Position numbers and translations under genes: made by a program. From contig OX377202.1 of NCBI GenBank assembly GCA_947396885.1, forward strand, positions 109,634,221 through 109,698,220: DNA of 64,000 nt, written 5' to 3'. This stretch comes from Heligmosomoides polygyrus polygyrus (taxonomy: Eukaryota > Nematoda > Chromadorea > Rhabditida > Heligmosomidae). The notes beneath the pieces were generated by a model. It was given only the letters and a program-made list of their open reading frames with translations, was not told the DNA's origin and searched no databases. Position 1 is the stretch's first letter. Each line of letters begins with the position of its first letter. Positions 24,701-36,700 of this stretch are shown in pieces.

Positions 24701-27700
24701 CTATACTTAGTGGATCACAGAATCGATCATATCGATCACAGAATCAGCATCGATCGGTTTTATCGATTTTCCTCACCACAGATTTTTCTCACGATGTGTT
24801 CAGAAATTTTTGGCCACCGCAACACACAAGCGCAATCGAATAACCATTAAACGTATTAATTGGCCAATCAATATCGATCGATAACATCCACTTCTGCTGC
24901 GGGGCGCGTGTAGCGCAGTCGGATGAGGTGCCGACTGTCGTGTCCACCCGGTAGCAGGTTCTTGGTTCGGATTTCCTGCCCAGGCCAACTAAGTTTTCCA
25001 TCCCTCCGGGGTGGTCAGACAGGGTGTTTACAAAGTTGGGTTCATCCACCGGGCAGTACGCACCGTAGAATCAACGGATTTCTAGGTGTAGAGAGATAAA
25101 GTAGTCAGAAGTTACTAGCTGCAAAATTATTAGGTTTTGCAGCTATTTTTGAGCTATTTTTTCACCCTTATGAAACGAGTGCAAATGGAGCGTTTGACTG
25201 ACATATTCGTTGTTTTTCTACCGTTTTGATCTATATTTTTATAATAGGAAATCGATAAGTCGCACAGAATGTAGGCCTTACTTTTTTTAATTTTTCGAAC
25301 GAAGTTCTCACGAATCAGATTAATTTTTCAATGAATTTTGGCGTTGAACAGTGCTGATTCTGCACTTTTAGCCGTCTCTGCCTCAAGCTGCGCGACTGAT
25401 CTCCACTTCCGACAGTCCTCCACCTCCACGTCGCTCCAATCACGGAAAAACCCTTATCGTACCGCTGAACGCTAGTCGCTGTAAGTCTTTGGCTGATTTG
25501 TCCTCAATTAAATTCAAGAATTTCTTAATTACAAGAGCATCTATTTAATTAGAGGTTTGCTTTTTCTGAGATTTGTTTAGTTGATTGATTTAACTGTACG
25601 CACCTTTTATTTCTTCGTTACACATCCTATTTATTTTGTATTTTTTGCTTCTGTGCAACCTTTTGTCGCGCTGATTATCGGGTTGCTCGAGCTGGTATCA
25701 GCGAGGCCTTCATTAGTTCCTGTCGCGTGCCAAACTGATCCAATGCATCTTCCTCACTCGAGGGACATGAAGAGCGTCACATCTTTCTTACAGCGAGTTC
25801 ATAAAGAAATTCTTCCAACGCGTTGGTAGGCGCTCTTGTGCCGGTTTCATCATTACCCCATCACCGTGGGGTATAGGTAAAGCTACCCCCGTGGATATGG
25901 TGAAATATCTACGGGGACTATCGAGTATCCTCCGTCAGTAACATCGTGAACGGGCGGTTAAGGTATGACATGGTGACACATCATAGGTATGTTCTGCCCT
26001 TCTACACGCTTCCTGGTTTCTGAATCGGTGTTGAATCCGGCTCCTGGTGTTTTTGGTCCTCCTGAATCCACCAGTGACGGCTCTCGTCCAACGAGCATTG
26101 GCGAAATGTGTTGCGTCTCTGGCCCACCTAATTTTCGACGGCTTTGCCTATGCGACAACGTCTCTGATTTATTTACTTTTTTGCGCTACGGCCCATCTAA
26201 ACGGAAGACGTATGCTTCTTTATTCATTTGCGCCTTCATCCTTCCTTCTAAATTGTTTATTTTATATTTTATAATTATTTTTAGAACTTTTCACCTGTTT
26301 TTCATTCACCTTTATATTAAATACATTGGAAAAATATTGGAAAACAACTGAAAAAAAACCAGCGCATTAAAAAAAAGTTGCGAAAACGAGTGAATTTTGC
26401 TTCCACCTCACTACAACAATGAATCTTTCTGAAGTTGATAAGTACTGTTCATAAGTACGCCCCATGTCGCGAATATGAGCAGCGAGCGGGGTGGGAGGTG
26501 CGAGCGCGCCAGCCAATCATAACCAGGCAGAGCACCGACCGAACGAATCGCAGCCAATCAGGGTACTAATCGTACATACGGCGCTCGCACAATTGCACGT
26601 ATGATGCGACTTGTTAGGCTGACATGTTCGAACATTCCAATGCTGTCCACATTCGCGAAATGGACCGAAAGTACTTTGAAAATGCACATGCATCAAGGTA
26701 AAGGACTTTGTTTTTCAAGAGAAGCTCTGATTCAAAGATCTCATCAACTTTAAGCAAGCACTTGATCTCCAGCTGCTCTTCTCTAACAACAACGTCTTGT
26801 GTCCGCTCGTGTCTTCAGTGACGAATGACTCTGAAATCGGTGTCCAGTAGTGCGAACGAAGATGGCTATCTACGTCGTTCGCTAAATCCCTCGGAGATTT
26901 AGCTGCCACTATGCATAGCATTCGGACACCAATATTCGAGACAAGTTGCCTTTTGCCTTCCGTTGGTTAGGAAAGAGTGAGGAAATGAGCGTGGAAAGTC
27001 GACAACGGAGAGGCCACCACCTTATTCAGGTGTCGTCTAGTGTTGCTGTCTAATCCATACGTAATCAATATGACACCATAGGAATAGAAAAAATGAACAA
27101 CGGGTAATTACAAGGGTAAATAAAAAATCGATAATGCTCCTTTAAAAGTGAGTCTGAGCTTTGAAAAAAGCGCCCACCAACACCTGCGTAAACCCTAGTT
27201 TGTGTTAGCGGCGCCACGCGGCGCGGGAACACAATCACCATAGCTATCGATTTTTCCCGCCGCCCGATCAATATCTATTCCGGATATGGTGTCGCGCCGT
27301 GCAGCGTTGCAACTATAAACCAGGACATAGGCGGGAATTGTACCACTGTTGCGGAGCTGTGCAACGTTATGAAAGTCATCAACATCGATTACCCGTGCCA
27401 TTTGATCGATACTAGCGTGTTGATATCGATTTTTACGTAACGCCGCACAGCCCAGCTTAAAAGTAGTATGGCTCTCGCTTAAGCGTTGTTCGTCCTCGTC
27501 TCTTTCGTTTTTTTCCTTGGTCAGTTAAAATAAATACGTTTACAAATACAAACATTTCTTTGCCTAAAAATTATGCAAAATTAATTTTGCAAAACATCAA
27601 GCAACGCTCGCTCGCTTTTAACTATTAGTATCAAATTTTACCTTTACCTTATTAGGTGAGGGGTAAATTTTTAATTCTTAATAAATGTGTGTTAATAAAT

Positions 27701-30700
27701 GTGGATAGGTTCTTCTTTGAATCCATTAAAGTGGTTGGTTTTTGGTGATTCACTCATCATTCACTGGAAAAGATAGAGCAGTACCTGAAAAAAAGATTTT
27801 TCAGTGTAAACAGGGCCTCTAACTTGTAATTGAACATCAAAAAAAATTTCAGAAAACAATTGTAAAAAAATCAGCTGATCCAAGTTAGAGCCAAAAGATT
27901 CCTGGGAATTCTCAGAATGTTGGTTTTTAAAAATAAATACACCAATGGCGCGTGGTAGCGCAGTCTATTCAGGCGGTCATTTATGGTCAAATCGACATTC
28001 GACAACCAATATCAATCGATACTGACAATTGCCATTATCGATTGGTATTGATCGGCAGGGCACATGTATCGCATCGGAGTAGGCGCCGGCTGTCGCGTGC
28101 TTTTCCCATTCCAGGCTCTTGGTTCGGGTATCCTGCCCAGGCCAGCCAAGCCTTCCATTCTTCACTGTATATGTGGACCAAGTACGCACTCAAATTGCCT
28201 CATCGACATCCCATAGAAGTAAAATGCATGGCGCATCTCAAACGGGATTGATTAACGCCAACCTGTATTCTTATCACTTGTCTGATTGAAACTATTCACT
28301 TCGTCCGAGGTCTGAAAATGGCCACCTGCTGACCATTCTGACAAAAGCAAATAAAATCGATCAATATCGATCAATATTTTTACTACTTGTTCTGAAACCG
28401 TCAAGTGTGTGTTTTATTCGTATCCAATAGTATCGACTGGCAAGTTCGTGCGGAGCTGTGCCCTTCCGCCTATCCAGCGGTCATTGATTTCCCGCAGATA
28501 AAGTGACAGACTGACAGAGCTTTTTGTAAATGTTGAATTCCAGAACTCAGCCGACTATTGACTATTCAATCGATACTGTTCGACTGGTATATAGCCTTTC
28601 TACCGGCCAACACATTTATGCACCGCCCCCCTCCCCCCTCTTCAGTCGACCATTTGTTGACGACAACCGATAATTAATCGATCGTTATTGATTTACCGAA
28701 CGGTACCGTTGCCTTGTTGCGGACTCTATCATCCAGCCAACAGATTCAACTAACCCCACCCTACGTTGATCAATTCTGGATAAACATCGAGAATATCGAT
28801 CAATCAGGCAGACTTGTTCGAGTAGGCGGGGCAAAGCGCGGCGTGCTAGTAGAAGGGAAAGAACGCATCACCCTCGTGATGGAAGATCGAACTAGACCAG
28901 TTCCCGTACGCGTAGCCAGCTTCTTTTGCAGAGTGAGCTAATAAACCTGAAAAAATAAAAATTAAAAAAAATAAAAATCAAAAGTTAAAATTTGAAACCT
29001 ATCTGTGAATTATATTTTCTTTAGATCGCGTGCCAGTGGCTCCTCTACTAGGAACTCCAGATAGTCGAATAACGTCGTTTGAAGCTGGAACGACGAAGAG
29101 CTGTGCGACGATTCCAGAAGACGACGAGGACGAGTCGCCGAGCTGCGAACGGATCGACGACCTCATCTCTATCGATAGGGTGGGCCAGCAGGTTCCTTCA
29201 CAGTCTTTGGGTTAGAAGTTATCTGAGAAGAGCAGACTTTTTGAACTGTTTGGCCTGGGGTGCGCCGTGCATTCCACTTCCCCTAAAGACCTGCACGGGA
29301 TACATGAGCAGAGTCAGTGTTCTAGCTATCCACTTTCAGACGACGACTTCCGCATCGGAACACAAGTCTCATCGAGGTTTCTACTCGCATTCGGCGTACA
29401 ATCTGATTTTACCCGTTCCGCCGCCAGAATTTCAGGTGAATATTAGGGGAGTTAAGATTTTTCGTCAATTCAGACCTAAGTTAACTCTTGGCTGATGTGA
29501 CATCCATTAAAGATTAGAATGGATAGAGTTTGAGTAGCTAAGGATGTTTCGGCTAGGTATAGGATTTCTTGGAAAGCTGACGTCTTCTATAGCAACCAAA
29601 AGGGAAAAGAAGACTAGGGCCGTATACACTGGCTTCATAACTTAGCCCAGCTCGTTCTAATGAAGTATTTAAGAAGGCAAGAAAAAGTATAGTCTGTAGG
29701 ATTCCTTTCTACAACTCACTAAAACCGATTCAAAGAAGATTTCAGTCGTCTTCGTCCGGCTTCTCGACACAGGTAAGCCCAATGTCGCCAGTTGTGAGCT
29801 GATATCGTGATCGCTCTCACTTCTACTTTTCTCTCCTAGAAGTTGATGGTATTCAGAGAGGCCCGCCATCAAATGTGTAGTCGTTCAAAGTTCAAGTGAT
29901 CAACAACTAGTACAGCGGCGTAGGTACACACTTTTTCGAGTGAAGTTTGAACTCGAAACTGTCCTGCCAACCGTTTTTCAACTCGACGACCAACTTGAAA
30001 TGTTTTCCCGCCATATTGGGCGTGTGGTGAGTGCATGGCGCATTCCAAAATTATGATATCATAATGTCATTTTCTGTCTAGAAATGACCGCTTGGAGTGA
30101 AATCACGTAGAAGTTGCCCAACCGGGAAAAGCACAAAACAAGTCAACGGTGGGATTTTTCAATCAATGTCGATCGATACTGTATACTCAAACAAACGATA
30201 TGGATCAGTCAAGCAATATCAATCGATATTACCAATAGAATTAGTTACAAATCGATATGCAAAATTATTCAAAATCTCACAGCTCTTTTACAGTTTGAAA
30301 TTCAAAGCCACAACAATCAAATAGAATTAGACAGAATAAGTTGCATAACTGTATCTAAATTTCCTCAACAACATAAACTCAATATCACAACGATCACAAG
30401 CGAAAGACAACAATGAGATCAACGACAACCACAACCTTAAACATGCTTTGTTTCGCCTCTACCTTCATACAAAACATGTTTAAAATTAGTTACCCCGAGG
30501 CTCTTCAGTGAAGAGGGTAACTAATTAACTTGGTTGTTAGTACATTACAAAGTAATACATTAGTGTGCTTTATGTACCAACAACCAAGTTTTACAAATGA
30601 AAAAACACACAAAACACACAAAAAATCTTTATTTTAATTTCACTTTTTATGTTTACTTTACTCCTTGAATTTTGTTTTTATATTTATATATTTCAAATAT

Positions 30701-33700
30701 TTTTTGTTTACTTTTTATTTATCTATTATATAGATTGTTTTCTATTTCTTAATTTTTTATTTTTTATTTTTTTTATTTTAAAAAATTTTATGTTTATATT
30801 TATTTATATACACATTTCTATTTTTATTTATTTAAAATTTAATCTTTGTATTTTATATAAAACGATATTCTTTAATTGTAAACTCACCACTTCCCGCGAA
30901 AGATAGCAATAAAATGAGAATAACGTTTGAGTTAAAGCATATCACTACCATTATCATTACCAGTCACAATATAATGTTTCACATTCCATTCCTCTCTCAT
31001 TCTGAGTTATTTTCGCAATTAGTCTATAGACTATTCTATAGACTGTTATTATTTCTGCGTTTTATACTTTATATTATAATTAAGCAAATTGGGAATGAAA
31101 TGTGGAACATCGTAGTGATTGTATTTATATAATAAATACTTATTTTTATTCAAACATTTCGTTATATTCTTTATAATTATATCTACTGGATAGTCAACTT
31201 TAACAAGTCTAGTTATCAACTTAACAAGGTTTTCAACAAAATCGTTAAAAGCTGTGCAACATCTAATTAATCTTAGTGTTTCGGTAAATATGATTGATTT
31301 TTTAATTTTAATGGATATATTTGAGTTGAAATGTGGGAATCTAATAACATAAAATTTAAAACTGTCTGTTTTATTGTATAATATTGTTACTAACTTATTG
31401 TTAATAATTTTGATGTTGAGATCAAGATAATTGCAGTCGTAGTCTGACTCATGTGTTGTTTCAAGCTGAAGAGAATTTTCGTATGTTTCGCTAAGTAGAT
31501 TTTGTATATATTCATTATTTTTATTATGAATTATAAGAATATCATCCATATATCTAAATGGGTGTATGTTTACGTATCGTTTTTGTGTTACTAATTTTTT
31601 GCAAAATTTGTATTCAAATACTGATAACGTAAGATCAGCAAGTAAAGGACTACAATTACTTCCCTGTGGTACCTCTTCAATTTGTTTATAAATTATGCCT
31701 GCAAAAATTGTAAAGCTATTTTTGAGTAAATATTCAGTGAAAAACATTAAATCTTCCTCTTTATAATATCTGTATTTATTTATAGTATTATTATTGGTAT
31801 AATATATATATTATTGTGTCTATTATATGCAAGATATTTTTTACCTGCATTGCGAAAACATCTTTTGATTAATTCTTTTATATTTCTCAAAATTATATTG
31901 TGAGGAAGACTAGTAAACATATTAGTAAAGTCTGCTGAAAACAGTTTACAATTTTCGATGTTGATTTTACTTATTTTATCAGATATATTTATGTTATTAA
32001 TAGACCAATAACCGATGAAATTTTTATTTCTAGATGTTATTATATTAATATATTTAATAAAATGTTGCTTTAAGAAAGTAAAAATTATAGTCATTTCTTT
32101 TGAAAGAGGTTTTATGGAGCTACTATAAGCTCCAGGTATAAACCTAAACTTGACTGGATTTTTGTGTAATTTTGGTAAACTATATATCAACGGAACTACT
32201 TCTGTTCCTTCAACTTCAATTTTATTATTTAAACATAATATTTTATGTCTGTTGATAATTTCAAGTTCATTTTCAGAGTTATATATTTCATATGTTTGAT
32301 TAAATGTTGAAATTTTCAACTCATCATTTTCTGAAACAATCCCCATCTCTTTGGCTAAAGTGATTAAATAGAATTTCTTACAAATGAAACTGTGATTATT
32401 ATTTGCTTTATCAAGAGGGCAGATAACAAAATTTTTCTTTAAAAAGTTCAAGTATTCTATATTATGTGTATTTAAATTTCTAAAAGATCTATTGTTTTCT
32501 ATATTAATTTGATATAGTAAAGATTTCCAGATTTTTTTCTTCAAGATATTTAGTTTCTCTTTTATCAAATTAAGGTGGAAGTCTTTTAACTTATATTTAT
32601 TTTTAATTTTGTCAAGGAATAACGAAAAAACTTCTTCAAACCAGTGTTGAATGTTTTCCTTTGAAACATTATGTTTTGGAACAAATTTTGTGCTTTTTTT
32701 AATTAAATTTTTAATAATTTTATCTGAAATTATTTCTAGGTTACCTGTGATAATATGTTTATGTGTTATATCAATAAACTCTTTATACTTTTCTTCAATA
32801 CATAAGCATTTACTATTAAAGATAGAATTTAGTTCTGATAAGTTTGTGTTTCTTATTATTGTATTATAATTAAACATTTTCTTGGAAAAAGAAGGTTGTG
32901 ATTTAAATACACATCTAAAAGGCAACATCCTTTTGTTGGAATTATTTTCTATAATTACACGTATACAGCTATTATTAAACATTTTATTTAAGTTAACTCT
33001 ATCTAGAACACTATTTATATATGTGACTCCAACATTAACATAGTTAGTATCTTTATGCTCTGATTTTAAACATTTACTTTTATTTTCGTTAAAACAGAAT
33101 TTACACAACATACTAACAAGAATTCTATATTTATTTTCATCTATATTATTAAAGTGTTCTTTATTACATGTTATTTTTATAACTTTTTTAAGACATTTTT
33201 TCTTGAAGGTATTAATGTATCTATACATTTCCACTATACGAATTCATTTGATTAATTCATTACCAATTTTTGTCCAAAAATGATCGCTTGAACTGAAGTC
33301 ACGAGAATGTGCCCAGTCAGGAAATACTCACAACAAGTCAACAGGGGTATTTCTCAATCAATGTCGATCGATACTGTATGCTCAAGTGAACGGTGTGGAT
33401 CAACCAATCAATATCAATCGATATTGCCTACTTTTGTTCATAAAGGACCGCCTGAAGTGAAATCGCGAAAAAGTTACCCAGTTATTTAGAAAAAACTCAC
33501 AACATGTCAACAATGGATTTCTCGATCAATATCGATCGATGTACTCTATAGCATTCTACGTCCAGCAGTCAGGCGTTTGCTGATATCTTCATTTCACTTT
33601 CCTTCATGTGGACGAAGAATGAAGAATGCATGACGTACCCCGAGAGCTAGTGTTGTATCAGCCAAGCTCTATGCCTCACTAGGAAAGAGCTTCCATCCTT

Positions 33701-36700
33701 TTTAACCTATGTTAGTCTAAGAATAGGGAATAATACAGGGCTAATCAATCACTTATTGGGATGCGCCACGCCCTCATACATCTGCGGAATATCAGAGAGG
33801 TCCTTTAAATGCGCCTTCGATCTATAAAGTGATAAGCTAATCGATGCCTTATTTTACAAAGCAGCTATGTTTCTATGCTAAACGGGCTACTGCACGTAGG
33901 AGGGGGTAGGTGACTTGAACGGGAATCGGCTTGGTACGGCCATTAATTTTGCGCGAACTGATGAACGGACAGACTATGGGTGGTGGGTACGACAGAGCAA
34001 TTGAGCAGTTAAAAACACCCTGAAAGGGCTAAAGAGCAATCGATACCGATCGATATTATTGATTTTCCGATTATTCGTTCGTAGTCCAGCTCTTTTGCTA
34101 ACGCTCCACACATGAGCTTATCGATGTCTATGTCTATCCAAAAGCTGTCCACCTATTTTTCTGCCTAGATAATATTTTTTTATGCGTGCCTGTTAAAAAT
34201 ACAATGGCTTCTCTGAATATCATCACCTGATGCTTTTGTTCGTGTTCGTTTCAAAGCTATTTTGGTGCAAACGTAATGGAGTTGCTCAAGAAATCTCACC
34301 TTGGAATCTCCATTGGCCTCAAAAATTCCGAAGAAAAAACGTCGTTTTGTATTTAACTTGGATAAAGTTCACTTTTTAGAAACTTGTGCCTTCATTCAAA
34401 TTAATGCTATTACCCAGCAGAACTCTATGCTAGCCTTTATTTCCGCTATTTATAGTGCTATACCCAGTGCTAACCTCAGACGCGGCTATACTAACCGAGT
34501 AAGAATCCTGGTCTTCCATGAATCTAATGCACGATTTCAGATTCCCGTGCCTCAATACTCACCTCCAGCACTGCCAAGAAATCAGTTTCGACCGCGACAA
34601 TTGCCGCGAGAGACGCGACCAACTCTTGCTAGCCCTGAGGTGCTGCCGAGTCCCTGTGCTAACAGCATTGGAAGGTTTGTTGGCTTTTTTAGCACTGGTC
34701 GTTATTGTGGCCTACATAAGGAGACGGAAGCGTCAGGCCAATCACAACCAGTCAGAGCAGCGACCATGAACGAGCTGGCCAATCGGAGTACCAGTGGCAT
34801 AGTTAATACTTGCGCCGCCGAGTGGCACGGCGTGAGTTTTGCTCCGCCCAACGCCGCTGCATCGCTTTTATACTCCGCTGCCTTAAAACACCACACTTAG
34901 CGGAATTTTGGGTTACTGTATTAGGTGAATAGTGCCGCAAGCCGCGGTAGATTTAGTGAGAAGTCAGAGATTTCGCCGTCGGAGGTTTTCTGGAGAGGAA
35001 GGAATTTTTATGTTCGTTCCTCCTATTGATGTCGAAACTTTCAGTCCAAATTCAACCGGCTCACCAATCGATACGACTGGATCGATTAGCGACAGTTTCT
35101 ACATCAATAGTGATGTGATATCGTCCACAAATGGTAACACTTCGGCAGCTTCAGCCGACGCTCTCTCCTATATGCTTATGTACGGAGGTTTAGGCTCACA
35201 AATTGCCGACGAGAACGCGTATACCGAGTCAGAAGTGCAGTCTAAGTACCAATTACATAGGTGAGTCGTTTCTGTTGTATTTTGCCGTTTTCTATACTCA
35301 TCTTGAATAGTTATTGAATTCGCTACTGATAATCTCCGCTATCAAAGTTCGTCTTCTGAAGTTGTCAGATTGAAATGCCCTGTTCCCTTGTCGAAAATGA
35401 ACTGTTCTATGGAATTTTGGAGGCAACACTCAATTAAAGGCAGCCCAGAGAAAAGAACATGTGATTGATTGCGGTTAAAGTAATTTTGCACTATTCGTAT
35501 TCAAAAAAAATTTGAGAGAAAATCAGAACTAGTCAGCAACACTTTACGAAGATCTTTGCAAGTAACTTGGAGCAGAAGAATCTGGTGCAACTAGAAACAT
35601 GCTGAATTCTTCCAAATTTTTGCCGATACCGGCGAGAAGGATTCTAAAATTTCGGCACTAGTCGCGAATGTGGCCTACATGGGGAGGCGAGAAAGCGCCA
35701 GCCAATCGCAACCGCTCAGCGCATCGACGCAAACGCACCTCCTTGATGACGCGTACTTTCGTTGTGGTCTGGTGTTCCTGCACCCCTTTTTCTCCCCATG
35801 TAGGCCACACTAACGACCAGCACCAAAATCTCTTATTTGTCGTTGTAGGATCTTTGTAGAAGGAATTTTTTAGGGCCTATTGATGGAAAAAGTTGGCTAC
35901 TAGTGACCAGCGCCGGTCAAACATTAACTACAGGGTGTCCCAAAATTATCATGTACCGTCTCACTTTCGCCCGCTAGCCATGTTCACCCTGATCTCATGT
36001 GCTAAATATCCAGTTGCGGTATAGAATATCTACGAAACCAGACGTTCAGCGACCTAGCGGTCGGAGTCTTCACTGCTCCTATGAAGCCCATCCACCCTCT
36101 ATCGCATGTACGCGATTTATTCTCCGAAGTGCCCGTTCTCTACGTGGAAAGGAACAGATCATAAGAGTCCGAATCCGAAGTGCTTAATCTGCAGAAACAT
36201 GATTAAAATTGATCGGTATTGGTCGACAGGTCGACACCGTTTACTGTCCGACAGCAGTAATACTCCTCCGATTCCCATAGTCGCTCGCCCTATCTCTTCC
36301 ACCACCTCCCCCCAACCCCTTCTCGCCAATACTAGGTCCTGGCACATCACCTTGCGACGACGTCTATGACACGCCTTCTTCACTCCGAGACACACGTAGC
36401 ACGACTTCTGTGACCCGTCTTCAGAAACCCGACGCTTATTGCACGATATTGAGAGAAAACACTGGTCCCCCTATTCCTCGCCCCCCCCCTCCTTCTTGCT
36501 GATCCCCTCTTCATTGGTCCCCTTCTACTGATTCCCCTTACTCGGAATCCCTACGCAAGTTGGATGTCTGCGGCACGCCTTCGGAATCCCTGCGCACGTT
36601 GGACAACGTCTTCAGTACGTCTTCTGAAGCCCAACGCACGTTGGACGACGTCTGTGGCACGTCTTCTGAATGCCTACGCTTTGCACTTGATCCCCATCTT

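Noticed and set aside
30486..30524. Hammerhead ribozyme
   Set aside because: A CTGAAGAG string occurs on the minus strand, but the GAAA box and third stem are missing.
30649..31132. Open frames on the plus strand near the RT element
   Set aside because: Phe/Ile/Tyr-rich products of AT-rich non-coding sequence, opposite to the element.
34518..34769. Apparent transmembrane segment (LLAFLALVVIVAYIRRRKR)
   Set aside because: The hydrophobic part is the translated end of a CCAAT-type MITE in another frame; the real exon ends at 34,674.
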